Shown piece after piece: positions 63,735-64,000 of a stretch of 64,000 bases of DNA; position 1 is the first letter of the stretch, and each line of letters opens with the position of its first letter. Under the pieces are notes generated by a model. It was not told where the DNA came from. It ran no database searches and saw only the letters and a program-made list of their open reading frames with translations. The translations under genes and the position numbers were made by a program. Source of the stretch: Oligoflexales bacterium (GTDB lineage: Bacteria > Bdellovibrionota_B > Oligoflexia > Oligoflexales > RGVZ01); NCBI GenBank assembly GCA_947494335.1, contig CANLUT010000004.1:1-64000 (forward strand), read 5' to 3'.

Positions 63735-64000
63735 ATGAGCAACACATTTAAATTGCGAAATGGGCGTATTCTTTTGTCCACCGAGGCTCCTGGAGGCATT
63801 TACAACTCATCACAACTTAAAAAAATCGCCGCCTTGTGCGATGGGGACTCCGTAACCGTAAAAGCCACCGAAGATCAACGCTTGGCACTTATTGTCAATC
63901 CAGATAAGGCAGCGTTCGTCGCCTCGGAACTCAAGTCGATGGGCCTCGGTGTGCGCCATTACCAGGATGGCCTTCATCAACCAGTTTCATGCATTGGGGA
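63735..64000 (+). CDS. Start of nitrite/sulfite reductase-like protein, cut by window end
   Basis: An ATG at 63735, after TAGGGATGGG, opens a frame running past the window end (88 codons visible). The product has a ferredoxin-like half domain: RILLSTEAPGG, then VKATEDQRLALIV and GLHQPVSCIG. This is the pattern of the NiR/SiR half domain (a substrate-channel strand, then the loop before the 4Fe-4S CxxxxxC site), so a siroheme reductase or related protein is likely. The cofactor Cys residues would lie beyond the window. Confidence 0.6.
   Translation, partial: MSNTFKLRNGRILLSTEAPGGIYNSSQLKKIAALCDGDSVTVKATEDQRLALIVNPDKAAFVASELKSMGLGVRHYQDGLHQPVSCIG

Noticed and set aside
1-64000. CRISPR arrays, insertion sequences and rRNA genes
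   Set aside because: No regularly spaced short repeats, transposase motifs or rRNA signatures were found on reading; the only long repeats are inside the mosaic gene.

Overview
The window looks like a chromosomal segment of a free-living, probably aquatic Gram-negative bacterium of roughly balanced base composition. The many lipobox lipoproteins and outer-membrane proteins, a CFI-box C-terminal protein, lysine/alanine-rich basic tails, a PrkA-like kinase beside a receiver protein and a dense one-strand operon style all suggest the Bdellovibrionota/Oligoflexia or a related deltaproteobacterial-type lineage. This placement is an inference; no rRNA is present to settle it.

Layout. 1-5050: the end of a very large mosaic protein (Ig-like blocks, small Cys-containing blocks, Thr/Pro/Ala linkers) and an 87-residue protein, both unlike the rest of the window and possibly phage-derived. 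5300-5776: a decayed 3' piece of a Sua5-type threonylcarbamoyl-AMP synthase gene. 6007-9327 (minus): tyrosine phosphatase, agmatinase-family ureohydrolase, secreted subtilase. 9639-9712: tRNA-Arg. 9721-20512: ligA, methyltransferase, M48 lipoprotein, a peroxiredoxin with a histone-like tail plus a C15-like lipoprotein, CoA-binding and YkgJ proteins, the rpsP-rimM-trmD operon, a STAS-like/zinc protein and an MBL hydrolase. 20561-28992 (plus): CFI-box protein, DnaQ-like exonuclease, then a leucine/isovalerate-type module (carboxyltransferase, AtuA-like protein, enoyl-CoA hydratase, biotin carboxylase).

28989-36894: methyltransferase, winged-helix-like protein, large exported protein, ftsY, outer-membrane protein, small proteins and a von Willebrand A lipoprotein. 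36980-43507 (minus): a seven-gene run with almost no spacers: cyclophilin, GT51 transglycosylase, prepilin peptidase, diguanylate cyclase, acyl-CoA thioesterase, DUF4105 membrane protein and a sigma-like protein with a C-terminal membrane helix. 44324-48199 (plus): class A PBP, an LpoA-like lipoprotein and an OsmC protein. 48207-54496 (minus): one-domain asparaginase, membrane pyrophosphatase, lysine-rich histone-like protein, and a large coiled-coil protein resembling an SMC/YhaN ATPase without a Walker A motif.

54843-64000: pyrD, an HD phosphohydrolase, a receiver/PrkA-like pair (minus), PhoH-like ATPase, infC with a TTG start, a protein resembling a degenerate ImmA/IrrE peptidase, and the start of a probable nitrite/sulfite reductase-type gene. 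Functional themes are envelope and peptidoglycan building, translation and tRNA modification, branched-chain acyl-CoA breakdown, and nucleotide or second-messenger signalling. I saw no CRISPR array, insertion sequence, integrase or rRNA. The least explained loci are the mosaic protein, the basic-tailed peroxiredoxin, the sigma-like membrane protein, the Walker-less SMC-like protein and the degenerate IrrE-like protein.
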